14,843 nucleotides of DNA from Gammaproteobacteria bacterium (GCA_028293775.1 JAQGOD010000030.1:1-14843); one strand, 5' to 3'; numbered from the stretch's first letter, positions 1-6,738 are shown. Notes: a model not told the origin generated them from the sequence alone. Program-made: numbers and translations.

Positions 1-232
1 GACATTTTTTTTGCGCCCTCGCAAGCGAAGCATGGGCTGATCGAATTCGTACCGTTGGCGGGACGGATTCAATTAAGCGGCGATTTTAGCTGCCAAGTTT
101 GATTTCCGGCTAGGGAAGCGCTCCGCCTGCCGCCCCTGTCAGAGATGGATTACAAGGATTTGAACTTCCGGTCGACATCCCTCGCACGCCGAGGCCCCCA
201 CTATGAACAACCCCTAAGTGCGGAGAAAGCGT

Positions 233-460
233 ATGACCTCGAAGAAATTACCGATTGCCGCCGTGGCAGTCAGCTTGATTGCCATAGGTTGCTCGCAGCA
301 ACAGAATCCGCGTCCCATGTCGCCGGCAACGCCCAACGCGACAGACACGCCGACCCCTGGGCCCTCATCGACGTCACCGCCGGGATCGCCCGACACACCC
401 AACACGACGCCGAATACAACTCCTCCGTCCCAGCGCCCGACGCCGGATTCCCAGCGCTAG
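233..460 (+). CDS. Small Pro/Thr-rich lipoprotein, function unknown
   Basis: A 75-residue protein. A basic start (MTSKK) is followed by a hydrophobic stretch ending in a lipobox-like AIGC with cysteine at about residue 20, so a lipid-anchored envelope protein is likely. The mature part is almost entirely Pro, Thr, Ser, Asn and Asp, with repeated TPxP/NTTP-like units, resembling a flexible wall-spanning or surface linker without a folded domain. I chose ATG 233 over the in-frame GTG at 218 because GGAG (222-225) sits 7 bases upstream of 233 and because a signal peptide fits better from there. The low-complexity sequence gives no family assignment. The -3 lipobox residue is Ala rather than Leu, so processing is probable, not certain. 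Confidence 0.6.
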   Translation: MTSKKLPIAAVAVSLIAIGCSQQQNPRPMSPATPNATDTPTPGPSSTSPPGSPDTPNTTPNTTPPSQRPTPDSQR

Positions 461-470
461 CGTAGCAGTG

Positions 471-504
471 GTCTAAGGATGAGTTAAGTCTAAGGATGAG
501 TTAA
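471..504. repeat. Tandem 17-bp direct duplication
   Basis: The 17-base unit GTCTAAGGATGAGTTAA occurs twice back to back (471-487 and 488-504), followed by GT as the start of a third unit. It lies just after the lipoprotein stop codon and just before the hairpin at 512-532. It may be a slippage duplication or a double binding site; nothing in the sequence decides which. Confidence 0.85.
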
Positions 505-511
505 GTAGCTG

Positions 512-532
512 CACCGAGCATGAAGCTCGGTG
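512..532. terminator. Strong hairpin after lipoprotein gene, possible terminator
   Basis: CACCGAGC (512-519) and GCTCGGTG (525-532) form a perfect 8-bp GC-rich stem around a 5-base loop, extendable by a G-U pair. It lies between the lipoprotein stop codon (460) and the next start (578). No T run follows on either strand, so it is not a canonical Rho-independent terminator. It could instead be a repeat-element hairpin or a transcript-end stabiliser. Confidence 0.4.
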
Positions 533-577
533 TGTGCTACCAAAGTTGGGCCCATTGAACTGTCCGGTGAGCGCAAC

Positions 578-927
578 ATGGCAAAACGAAAATGGGCAAA
601 GCGAAAACGGACTGTAAAAGCGGCACCTACACTCAAGCGCAAATGGTCCGCCGAGGTGGCGAAGCGCAGCGACGCGCTCGATCTTAAGCCGGGAGTATTC
701 ACAGGCCGCAGTGCGCGTGGCATTGCGCAGTCTTGAAGAAATCCGCCGAAGCAAGTCACCGCCGCAAGTCCAGCCCGTTTCGATCCGCCATGTCAATGTT
801 GAATTTTGAAATCAATCGCGCGGGGAAAGGCTTGAGCGCGCAGCGACGGCGCGTGCTCGAAAACGCCAAGGGCGAGTTACGCAAAGCGTTCGATCGGCCC
901 GCGCGAGCGCGAAAATCAAATTCGTAG
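578..927 (+). pseudogene. DUF3175-type small basic protein, split by a frameshift
   Basis: Two frames joined together give one protein of about 115 residues that resembles the DUF3175 family (function unknown): KRKWSAEVAKRSDALDLKPG then VFTGRSARGIAQS in the first frame, and KKSAEASHRRKSSPFRSAM then SMLNFEINRAGKGLSAQRR in the second. The first frame stops at TGA 734-736, and the second frame is open from 733 to the stop at 925-927. Family members read continuously as ...IA-x-SLK-x-SAE..., so one base (a T in the TCTTG run at 731-735) appears to be missing. Start ATG 578 has GGTGAG 6 bases upstream. The very Lys/Arg-rich N terminus suggests nucleic-acid contact, but that is inference. The TCTTG site is not a known slippery heptamer, so a mutation or an assembly error is more likely than recoding. 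Confidence 0.75.
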
Positions 928-975
928 TAAATTCGGCGCTCGAAATTCTCGGGATGAGCGTATGCGAGCTACGAA

Positions 976-1452
976 ATGACCGACCAAGTGCAGTGGATTG
1001 GACATATTGTGGATGGCAAGGGCGAATGCGCTCGCCATGTCCTGCCTGGACGCAAGGATCTGGCGCAAGCGCCGGCGGATTGGCCGGAGACGCTTTTTTT
1101 GGGCTCGCTCAACATCATGGTGGAACTGGCTGCCGCGAAGGAAAAAAACGAAACAGCCTTCGATATTCGCAGCCTGCTCCCGGAATTCTCGATTCCCACC
1201 GAGCAGATTCGCAAGAACCCCGTCGACCCCGGGCTCGACGCGCCGCAAGGCAAGGCGCAGGTATGGCGGGCACTGCTACTCGCCGGCGGGCATGAGATCG
1301 CGTGCTGGGCCATTCATCGGCCGGGCCTGGATTTTCTAAGGCCCCTGGAGCTGGTGTCGCACGAAGGCATCCGTGCGACCTATCGCTTGCCTCGGGGCAA
1401 GCGGCATCGAGCCACGGTACAGATGTTTGCGGGAAAATCCTCACGCCCTTAA
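976..1452 (+). CDS. Unrecognised 158-residue protein, faint CTP-dependent riboflavin kinase-like pattern
   Basis: I do not recognise a confident family. Near the N terminus is GHIVDGKGECARHVLP, followed by a GSLNI segment, and near the C terminus LRPLELVSHEGIRATYRLPR, a basic GKRHRATV strand and the end. The order (GxVxxGxGE loop, G(T/S)LN strand, then a Leu/Glu-rich segment before LR/IR) recalls the small barrel of archaeal CTP-dependent riboflavin kinase (RbkR/DUF120), but the similarity is weak and many residues differ, so no function is assigned. There is no signal peptide or membrane segment, so it is probably cytosolic. The stop codon (TAA 1450-1452) overlaps the stop codon of the convergent exporter gene in the palindrome TTAA. 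The Shine-Dalgarno sequence before ATG 976 is weak. Confidence 0.65.
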   Translation: MTDQVQWIGHIVDGKGECARHVLPGRKDLAQAPADWPETLFLGSLNIMVELAAAKEKNETAFDIRSLLPEFSIPTEQIRKNPVDPGLDAPQGKAQVWRALLLAGGHEIACWAIHRPGLDFLRPLELVSHEGIRATYRLPRGKRHRATVQMFAGKSSRP

Positions 1453-3749
1453 ACGGCGGGCCCTACCTTGAGCCTGCTGTCGCGGCTCAATATCCACAGA
1501 GCGCCAGGCAATGCCGTGAAGTCGGCAATCAAAGCCAAGACGAACGCCGATGCGGCCACGATGCCGAACTGGCGCATAGGCGGCAAGTCCGAGAGCGACA
1601 GTGCGAGAAAGCCGCTGGTGTTGATGAGCGTGGCGAAGAATATCGGGCGCCCGGCGGTGAGCATGGCGTGTTTGAGCGCGCTGCCCGTGCTGCCGGTGGA
1701 ACGGCCTTCCTGAAGATGATAGAAAAAATGCACCTGGTCGTTCTCGGTGGCGCCGAGCACGGTGGAGCCGATCAGAATGGTGGCGATGTTGAGGGGAATG
1801 TGCGCGACGCGCATGACGATGAACACCGACAGTATGGCGAAAAATGACGGGATCATGGTCATGAGCCGCGCCGCCGGACTGCGAAACACGACGAGAAACG
1901 CGCAAAAGATCACGCTGGCGGTAATCGCAAAACTTTCGGTGAGCGTGGGCAGCAATCGTTCGGTGATGTCCCCCGCCAGCACGCCTTTGCCCGCCAATTG
2001 GCCGCGCACGTTGCGAAAGTTGGGATCCCTAGCCTGCGCCTCCTCCCAGGTCTGCTCAATGAACTTGCGCATGGCGCCCGCGGGCCCGAAGAGTTCGCCG
2101 CGGCCGCGGATGCTCAAGCGCACGCTGGAGAGATTGGCGACATCCACAAAGTTGCGCGCGCTCGGTTCGGTCAAGAGAACCTGCTCCAAGTCCGCGGCGA
2201 GCTTTTGCCATGCCTGCGGCGAGGCGGGCAGCTGATCGGAACCGGAGGCAATGTATCGCGCCCATCGCAGCACGGAAGTGGGACCATCCACGGCGTTGGT
2301 CCCCGGGTGCTGTTCGAGCTTTTGGGCGAGCTGATCGACGCTGCGCAGAAACTCGGGATCCAAGGCATGGCCGGGTTGTGTTTGCAGCCACAAGTCATCG
2401 ACGTCCAGGCCGTTGGATTCTTGGAAGCGGCGCGTATCCTGCGCCACGCGCTCGTGCGGATTGACGTAGGTGAGCGCGTCGGTCTCGAGCTGCAATGGCG
2501 CGAGCTTGCCGGGAATGCCAAACAGCGCGGCCGCACCGCATAGCATGACCGAGACGGCGCCCGCCACGAGCCACCAGCGGTAACGGCGCGTCGCCGGCAC
2601 CAGCGCATCCACCAAAGCGGTGAACCACTTGCCTTCAGCGACGGCGCCGCAGTTCCGCGGTGCGCGCAGCAGCGACTGCAGCGACGGAAACAGCGTGAAG
2701 CAGGTCATCCACGCGATGATCAGGCCGCCCGAGGTCCACAGTCCCATTTCCCGTACGGGGCGAATATCGGACACGGCGAGGGCGGCAAAGCCCACGGCGG
2801 TGGCGAACATCGACGCCGTGCATGGCAAAAATTTGTTGGCAAGCGTGCGCGCATGATGCTCGAGAGGACTCGCGCCGTCTTCCGGCTCGATGTAGCGGGA
2901 ATGAATGTAGACCAGGGTGGCGGTGGTCGTGACCATGATGGTCAAGGGCACCAAGGTGGATACCACGCTGTTCGTCCAGCCGAACAGATCCCCCAGTCCT
3001 ACTCCCATCGCCACCGTAGAGCCGAGAGTGAGAATGATGGCCGCCAGCGCGCGCCAGGAGCGGTAAACGATGAACACCAGCGTCACGAGAAATACGCCGA
3101 ACAGCGGCATGAATTTGCGTGTGGAGGCGCCGGTTTGCTGCTCCAGCCACGCATCGAGCCACGGCGTGCCGACGCGGCGCACGGCCGTGAACGGATGGCC
3201 CGCCGCATCGAGTGGCAGCACCAGCGCGTCTATCGCCTTCAAGGCTTGATCGCGCTCCGCCGGCGTATTCACATTTAGATCGAGCGCAATGCCGAGATAG
3301 TGATCCCCCATGAGCCCGGCGCGGCGGAACAGCGTTGTGCCGGTAGCAAATTTGCGCAGCTTCTCGGCGTCTTGCGGCGTGATGGTTGCAGGCGGATTGC
3401 CGCGAAAGTAAATCGCCAAAAGGCTATGCGCCTGAACTTTCGGAATTTTGTTGAGCGCGAGTTCCAGATCACGGGAGCCTTGCAGCATGGCGGGACTCAA
3501 CGGATCGGGGGCTTCCAGCATGATCAGTGCTTGTTCGCTCTCGGGAAACACGCGCTCGAACTCCCGGGTGGCCTGCGCCACGGGATCGCCGGACACGATC
3601 AGGCGGTCGATGGAAGAATCGGTCGGGATGTGCGCCGCGCCGTAGATGCCTAAGAGCGTGAGGAGTAAGAAAGCGCTGACAATCGCGGACCGCGCCTTGA
3701 GCACCTTTGAGAATAATTGCAGCATTCGAGGTGAGACCAGCATGCTCAT
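1449..3749 (-). CDS. RND/MMPL-family exporter (12-TM)
   Basis: A 766-residue inner-membrane transporter with the duplicated RND layout of the MMPL/predicted-exporter branch. TM1 is at about residues 21-40, a periplasmic domain at about 41-212, five helices at about 213-360 (including the sterol-sensing-like region), then the repeat: TM7 at about 392-412, a second periplasmic domain to about 600, and five helices to the end. In the second half GATENDQVHFFYH (about 667-679) occupies the place where family members carry the acidic proton-relay motif (typically G-x-D-(Y/D)-x-x-H); in the first half the equivalent residues are TTTATLVYIHS without the acid. Size and topology match proton-driven exporters of lipids or hydrophobic compounds, including HpnN-like proteins, but the substrate is not visible. 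No membrane-fusion or outer-membrane partner is adjacent. It starts 46 bases from, and divergent to, a periplasmic binding protein gene. Confidence 0.85.
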   Translation of the reverse strand: MSMLVSPRMLQLFSKVLKARSAIVSAFLLLTLLGIYGAAHIPTDSSIDRLIVSGDPVAQATREFERVFPESEQALIMLEAPDPLSPAMLQGSRDLELALNKIPKVQAHSLLAIYFRGNPPATITPQDAEKLRKFATGTTLFRRAGLMGDHYLGIALDLNVNTPAERDQALKAIDALVLPLDAAGHPFTAVRRVGTPWLDAWLEQQTGASTRKFMPLFGVFLVTLVFIVYRSWRALAAIILTLGSTVAMGVGLGDLFGWTNSVVSTLVPLTIMVTTTATLVYIHSRYIEPEDGASPLEHHARTLANKFLPCTASMFATAVGFAALAVSDIRPVREMGLWTSGGLIIAWMTCFTLFPSLQSLLRAPRNCGAVAEGKWFTALVDALVPATRRYRWWLVAGAVSVMLCGAAALFGIPGKLAPLQLETDALTYVNPHERVAQDTRRFQESNGLDVDDLWLQTQPGHALDPEFLRSVDQLAQKLEQHPGTNAVDGPTSVLRWARYIASGSDQLPASPQAWQKLAADLEQVLLTEPSARNFVDVANLSSVRLSIRGRGELFGPAGAMRKFIEQTWEEAQARDPNFRNVRGQLAGKGVLAGDITERLLPTLTESFAITASVIFCAFLVVFRSPAARLMTMIPSFFAILSVFIVMRVAHIPLNIATILIGSTVLGATENDQVHFFYHLQEGRSTGSTGSALKHAMLTAGRPIFFATLINTSGFLALSLSDLPPMRQFGIVAASAFVLALIADFTALPGALWILSRDSRLKVGPAV

Positions 3750-3795
3750 CGCTTAGCGCCTATCGACCCAGATGCGGTAATGATAGCCTGTAGCC
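3750..3795. promoter_or_regulatory. Short divergent control region between exporter and binding-protein genes
   Basis: Only 46 bases separate the two divergent start codons, so both promoters must overlap each other or lie partly inside the opposite coding sequences. I see no convincing -35/-10 pair, and neither start has a strong Shine-Dalgarno sequence. The arrangement implies co-regulation, which is an inference from position. Confidence 0.3.
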
Positions 3796-4572
3796 ATGAG
3801 TACACTCATGTTGGCTGCAGTGGCAACGTTGGTGTTTTGCGCCCCGGGGTATCCGGGCGGCGCGGGGGACGCGCAGCCTTTCGTCGACCAGTTCGCTAAA
3901 GCCACCGCGGTTGCGGCCGGTTGGAATCCGGACAGTCTGGCCGCCGTCTATGACCCCACGGAACAGGGGGGGCGCGCAAAACTCAACGACAAGGATGCGG
4001 TCCTGACCTTTGTGCCCTATGCCTTTCATGTGCAGCACGGCTCGGGGCTGCATTTGTCCCCGCTCGTGCAGGTGGATGTCGTCGGCGTCGGCACGCAGGA
4101 GCGTTGGACGCTGGTGGGCAAGGCTGGGGGACCCGTGACCGACGCGTCATCGCTCGCCGGATACACCATATTGAGCACCGCGGGTTACGCGCCCGAGTTC
4201 GTGCGGCACGCGGCATTGGCGGCGTGGGATTTGTCAACAAATGTAAAGATCGAGTCCACCGGCCAGATTTTGAGCGCGTTGCGCCGCGTGGCCTCGGGTG
4301 AACAGGTGGTGGCGCTGCTTGACCAAACGCAGGCGGCGGCGCTCCCGAGCTTGCCGTTCGCCGCGCAGTTAAAAACCCTGTTGCAATCCCCACTGCTGCC
4401 CGTGGCCCTCATCGATGTCGTGGACTCGCGCCTGCCGCCGCCGCGCGCCAAAGCCGTTCAGGCAGCGCTTCTGAAATTAAACACTGAGAAGGATGGTGCC
4501 GCTGCGCTATCCGCGCTGCGTCTCAAGGGTTTTGTGTTGCCGCAGCTGCCGGGCAACGCTGCCAAGCCGTGA
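3796..4572 (+). CDS. PhnD-like periplasmic substrate-binding protein
   Basis: A 258-residue protein with a probable signal peptide (about residues 1-25, hydrophobic core LMLAAVATLVFC) and the general plan of the phosphate/phosphonate-type (PhnD-like) solute-binding fold: a first lobe with AVLTFVPYAFHVQH, a hinge-side segment VTDASSLAGYTILSTAGYAPE, a helix-rich middle (LSALRRVASGEQVVALLD), and a C-terminal segment LLQSPLLPVALIDVV then RAKAVQAALLKL, which matches the usual 'Sp-lP ... l..aLl.L' ending of such proteins. No ABC permease or ATPase is nearby. It pairs with a divergent RND exporter and overlaps a lipoprotein gene by four bases, so it may deliver or sense a ligand for the exporter rather than serve import. 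The ligand is unknown and the Shine-Dalgarno sequence is weak. Confidence 0.65.
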   Translation: MSTLMLAAVATLVFCAPGYPGGAGDAQPFVDQFAKATAVAAGWNPDSLAAVYDPTEQGGRAKLNDKDAVLTFVPYAFHVQHGSGLHLSPLVQVDVVGVGTQERWTLVGKAGGPVTDASSLAGYTILSTAGYAPEFVRHAALAAWDLSTNVKIESTGQILSALRRVASGEQVVALLDQTQAAALPSLPFAAQLKTLLQSPLLPVALIDVVDSRLPPPRAKAVQAALLKLNTEKDGAAALSALRLKGFVLPQLPGNAAKP

Positions 4573-5219
4573 AGCGCTGCATCCTCGTGGCCGCATTGGC
4601 CGTGAGTGTGGTGGCATGCAAGGCCCCGCTGCGTCCGGCCACCGCGCCTTCCTCCTTGTCCGTTGATGAACTGGTTGCAGCCATTGAGGCCGACGCACGG
4701 CGCAGCGACACGGAGACTGATCCCAAAATCCGCGAGCAGCTAGCCGAGGACGCCGCCCTCGATGCTCAGGCTTGCATTGCTCGCGAGCCGCAGTCGGCTG
4801 CGTGTCTTTACTATCGTGCGATCGCGCTCGGCCTCGATGCGAGGGCGCATCCATTGCACGCGAGCGAGGCACTGAAATCCATGCTGGCCTCGCTCGACAG
4901 CGCGGACGCAGCGGATCCCGCGTACGATCACGCGGGTCCTGCACGCGTCAAGGCGCTGGTGCTCACGAGAGCGCCGGGCTGGCCCTTAGGACCGGGCGAT
5001 GCGGAAGCAGCCTTGGCCGCTGCGCGTCGAGCCGCGGCAACAGCGCCCGCGTATCCGCCCAATGTATTGGCGGTGGCAGAGGCGCAGGCCAAGAACGGCG
5101 ATACCGGCGGTGCGCGGGCATCCTATGCGCACGCGCGCGAGTTGAGCCAAGCGTTGCCGCCGGGTCCGGACCGAGACGGCTGGGTGCGCGAAGCAGAGCA
5201 GGGGTTGGCAAAAAAGTAA
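4569..5219 (+). CDS. Helical-repeat (TPR/TatT-like) lipoprotein
   Basis: A 216-residue protein with a lipoprotein signal: MKRCILVAALAVSVVAC, lipobox Cys 17. The mature part is Ala-rich and helical, with TPR-like pairs (for example DAALDAQACIAREPQSAACL with YYRAIALGL, and EAALAAARRAAATAPAYPP with AVAEAQAKNGDTGGARASYA), reminiscent of the TatT lipoproteins associated with some TRAP systems. That assignment is a resemblance only. The GTG start overlaps the upstream stop codon (GTGA, 4569-4572), indicating translational coupling with the binding protein. The last codons are GCA AAA AAG TAA, a slippery heptamer directly before the stop, and the -1 frame stays open for 45 further codons (see the separate entries). 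The protein probably works as an envelope partner of the binding protein. Confidence 0.7.
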   Translation: MKRCILVAALAVSVVACKAPLRPATAPSSLSVDELVAAIEADARRSDTETDPKIREQLAEDAALDAQACIAREPQSAACLYYRAIALGLDARAHPLHASEALKSMLASLDSADAADPAYDHAGPARVKALVLTRAPGWPLGPGDAEAALAAARRAAATAPAYPPNVLAVAEAQAKNGDTGGARASYAHARELSQALPPGPDRDGWVREAEQGLAKK

Positions 5220-5255
5220 GCGGGCGCCTCGACATCGAGATCACCGAGAGCGCCT
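5210..5255 (+). promoter_or_regulatory. Candidate programmed -1 frameshift signal (A AAA AAG plus stem-loop)
   Basis: A AAA AAG at 5210-5216 is exactly in phase with the zero-frame codons GCA AAA AAG and is followed by the TAA stop. AGGGG, a possible internal Shine-Dalgarno element, lies at 5200-5204. Downstream, GGCGC plus CTCG (5223-5231) pairs with CGAG plus GCGCC (5245-5254), giving nine pairs with one bulged A (5249) and a 13-base loop; a G-U pair (5222/5255) can extend it. The spacer is 5-6 bases. These are the three elements of the E. coli dnaX frameshift site. A real base missing from the A run would look the same. Confidence 0.4.
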
Positions 5256-5353
5256 TGACGGGAGAAGTGGAGGGCAGCACCCGCAAACTGCCCAGCGGTT
5301 GGAAACTGAACATAACCCACGCGGATCCGCGCCCGGCGCCGGTGGCGCGTTAG
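5216..5353 (+). other. Open -1-frame extension of the TatT-like lipoprotein
   Basis: Reading resumes in the -1 frame at GTA 5216-5218 and stays open for 45 codons to TAG 5351-5353. The peptide begins VSGRLDIEITESALTGEVEG and continues with KLPSGWKLNITHADPRPAPV; it has the mixed composition of a real soluble tail and no poly-Ala/Arg shadow-frame look. It has no own start codon with a Shine-Dalgarno sequence (only an internal GTG in the middle). If used, it would lengthen the lipoprotein from 216 to 261 residues. Confidence 0.35.
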
Positions 5354-5371
5354 ACGGCGAGTGAGCGGCAA

Positions 5372-5401
5372 TTAGATTGCGCGGCGTGGGTTCGCTACAA
5401 T
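5372..5401 (+). promoter_or_regulatory. Possible sigma-70 promoter for the peptidase remnant
   Basis: TACAAT (5396-5401) is a good -10 match, with a poor -35 (TTAGAT, 5372-5377) at 18 bases. It would start transcription about 60 bases before the ATG at 5469, which is preceded by a good Shine-Dalgarno sequence (AGGGAG, 5458-5463). The surrounding DNA is AT-rich compared with the flanking genes. Confidence 0.3.
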
Positions 5402-5468
5402 ATGCACAAATATACCGGGAGCCCAGGGGATGGCAATCTCGGATCAATATAACTAGCAGGGAGCGCTC

Positions 5469-5990
5469 ATGACCATTCGAAAGCTGGCCCTTCTCGGTAC
5501 CTTGAGTGTTGGCACCATCGGAAATGCACACGGCGCGCAGCCATTTGATGCCGCCGCGGCCTTCGGCGCCCGCCCCAGTGTATCCGACGTCAGCCTATCC
5601 GTCTTTAAAGCAATCGTCGCAATTGCAGCGGTGACCGATCTTGGGGCCTTGGTTGAGGATCATCGGCGCTTAAGTGATTTTGCCATCATCAGTGAAGAGG
5701 TCGGCGACGGTCCGACTATCCGCCAAGGATCTCCGGCCGAACACGCCGATAAGATCAAGGTTCCGGTGTTGTTGTTTCACGGGGCTCATGACGGCAATGT
5801 CAGCATCGAACAATCGACACGAATGGCCTCGAGCCTCGCCGCTGCCGGGGTCAAGTCCGAGCTTGTTACCTGGGACCAGCTAGATCATTACCTGGATGAC
5901 TCAGCCGCGCGCGAGAAGATGCTGCGAAAGAGCGATGAATGGCTGCGACTGGCATTCGGAATGCCCGCGGTTACCGCCGAATTACGCTGA
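5469..5990 (+). pseudogene. S9 prolyl-oligopeptidase-type peptidase with a large internal in-frame deletion
   Basis: The 173-codon frame joins the two ends of a much larger secreted peptidase. Residues 1-23 or so are a signal peptide, followed by FGARPSVSDVSLSV, which matches the beginning of the beta-propeller (normally VSxVxLSPDG). At about residue 46 it jumps to FKAIVAIAAVTDLGALVED, a part of the catalytic domain just after the GxSxGG nucleophile, and continues normally through VPVLLFHGAHDGNV (acid Asp) and WDQLDHYLDDSA (His) to the usual C terminus. The propeller and the catalytic serine are absent, roughly 450-500 codons by comparison with family members of about 650 residues (estimate from memory of the family). 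Without the serine it cannot be a serine peptidase. It keeps a good Shine-Dalgarno sequence and an open frame, so it may still be translated. Confidence 0.8.
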
Positions 5991-6049
5991 CATCGCGACC
6001 GTGGTCTCAGTTTTGGATGGCTAACGTCCACGTCAACCAATCGAAACGG

Positions 6050-6523
6050 CTACTGTAATAGCTTCTTGTGCATCGGCACGCAATCTAGCTCGAATCCAGT
6101 TGGGTGTTTCCATTTGATGCGCCCCTCCGACTGAAATCCTGCCGCAGAATAAAATCGCTCTGCATTCAGGGTCGCTATGAGGGAAAGCGCGGGCAGGGTG
6201 GATTGCGTTGCAATATCTTCGAGAGTGGATAAAAGGCGTCGGCCGAGGCCCAGGCTCTGGAATTCCGGATGTACAAACATCGCGCTGATTTCGGATTTCG
6301 ACAGGTCCAGAGATCCAAAAGCGGCGATTCTTTTAGTATCCGCAATTACGTAGAATTCGGTCTGTTCGACTACCGTCGGAAACTCCGCAAAGAGGGGCAC
6401 CGATGCCCATCGTTGGATGTCTTCCTTTGAATAATGCGCGCGGCAGCCGACTTGTATTGCCAGGCGGCGGACCTCCCAAATTTGTGGAATGTCATCTGCT
6501 ACGGCTCTTCGCAATGCGAACAC
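6050..6523 (-). CDS. GNAT-family N-acetyltransferase
   Basis: A 157-residue protein with the GNAT fold. An N-terminal FALRRAVADDIPQIWEVRR (the usual R-x-A-x-x-x-D start), a central strand EISAMFVHPEFQS leading into the acetyl-CoA pyrophosphate loop Q89-S-L-G-L-G94 and RRLLSTLED, then LIATLNAERFYSAAGF (motif B with the usual N-A-x-x-F/Y-Y-x-x-x-G-F) are all seen. The substrate is unknown; similar proteins are loosely annotated as acetyltransferases acting on small amines or protein N-termini. The start is GTG 6523: GGGAG lies 7 bases upstream. An ATG four bases before it is out of frame. Convergent with the peptidase remnant. Confidence 0.88.
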   Translation of the reverse strand: MFALRRAVADDIPQIWEVRRLAIQVGCRAHYSKEDIQRWASVPLFAEFPTVVEQTEFYVIADTKRIAAFGSLDLSKSEISAMFVHPEFQSLGLGRRLLSTLEDIATQSTLPALSLIATLNAERFYSAAGFQSEGRIKWKHPTGFELDCVPMHKKLLQ

Positions 6524-6701
6524 CCATGCACTCCCATGAAAGGACCACTGTTGGCAAAGACGCCACAGCTAGGCTAGTACTTGATTGGCGGCTGAATTCT
6601 GCTTGGGACTAGTATAAATCGTATTTTGCCGGCTACGCGCACACCCGACCGCCGACGCCAATTACTAGGGGCAGCTTCCTTGCTCCGTAGTTATGAGCGA
6701 T

Positions 6702-6719
6702 GTTAGGGTAATGCCTAAC
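6702..6719. repeat. Inverted repeat GTTAGG-N6-CCTAAC
   Basis: A perfect 6-bp inverted repeat (6702-6707 and 6714-6719) lies 19 bases upstream of the lipoprotein start at 6739. It could be an operator or a leader hairpin. The GTTAGG/CCTAAC halves recall integron attC core sequences, but the order and spacing are wrong for one. Confidence 0.4.
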
Positions 6720-6738
6720 TCGCACTTTGGAGGACGTC

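Noticed and set aside
1..102. Open plus-strand frame from the window edge to TGA 100-102 (begins DIFFAPSQAK)
   Set aside because: Only 33 codons, no recognisable family, and no way to see its start; other frames are open over similar lengths. It could be the tail of a gene outside the window, but it is not supportable.
145..465. Plus-strand 106-codon frame overlapping the first lipoprotein
   Set aside because: No good Shine-Dalgarno sequence, no signal or domain, and it overlaps the lipoprotein frame, which has both; treated as a shadow frame.
731..738. Programmed frameshift at the DUF3175 break
   Set aside because: TCTTGAAG does not fit X XXY YYZ, and no clear downstream stem was seen; mutation or sequencing error is simpler.
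3275..3472. Short frames antisense or out of phase within the exporter gene
   Set aside because: The GC-rich coding sequence leaves many long shadow frames; all lack start signals and protein-like sequence, while the exporter frame shows clear helices and motifs.
6581..6618. Promoter TTGATT (6581) with TATAAA (6613)
   Set aside because: The spacer is 26 bases, too long for a sigma-70 promoter; no better -35 was found for TATAAA.
6702..6719. Integron attC-like site (GTTAGG/CCTAAC)
   Set aside because: An attC needs RYYYAAC before and GTTRRRY after a long imperfect palindrome; here the halves are in the opposite order, 6 bases apart, and no integrase is present.
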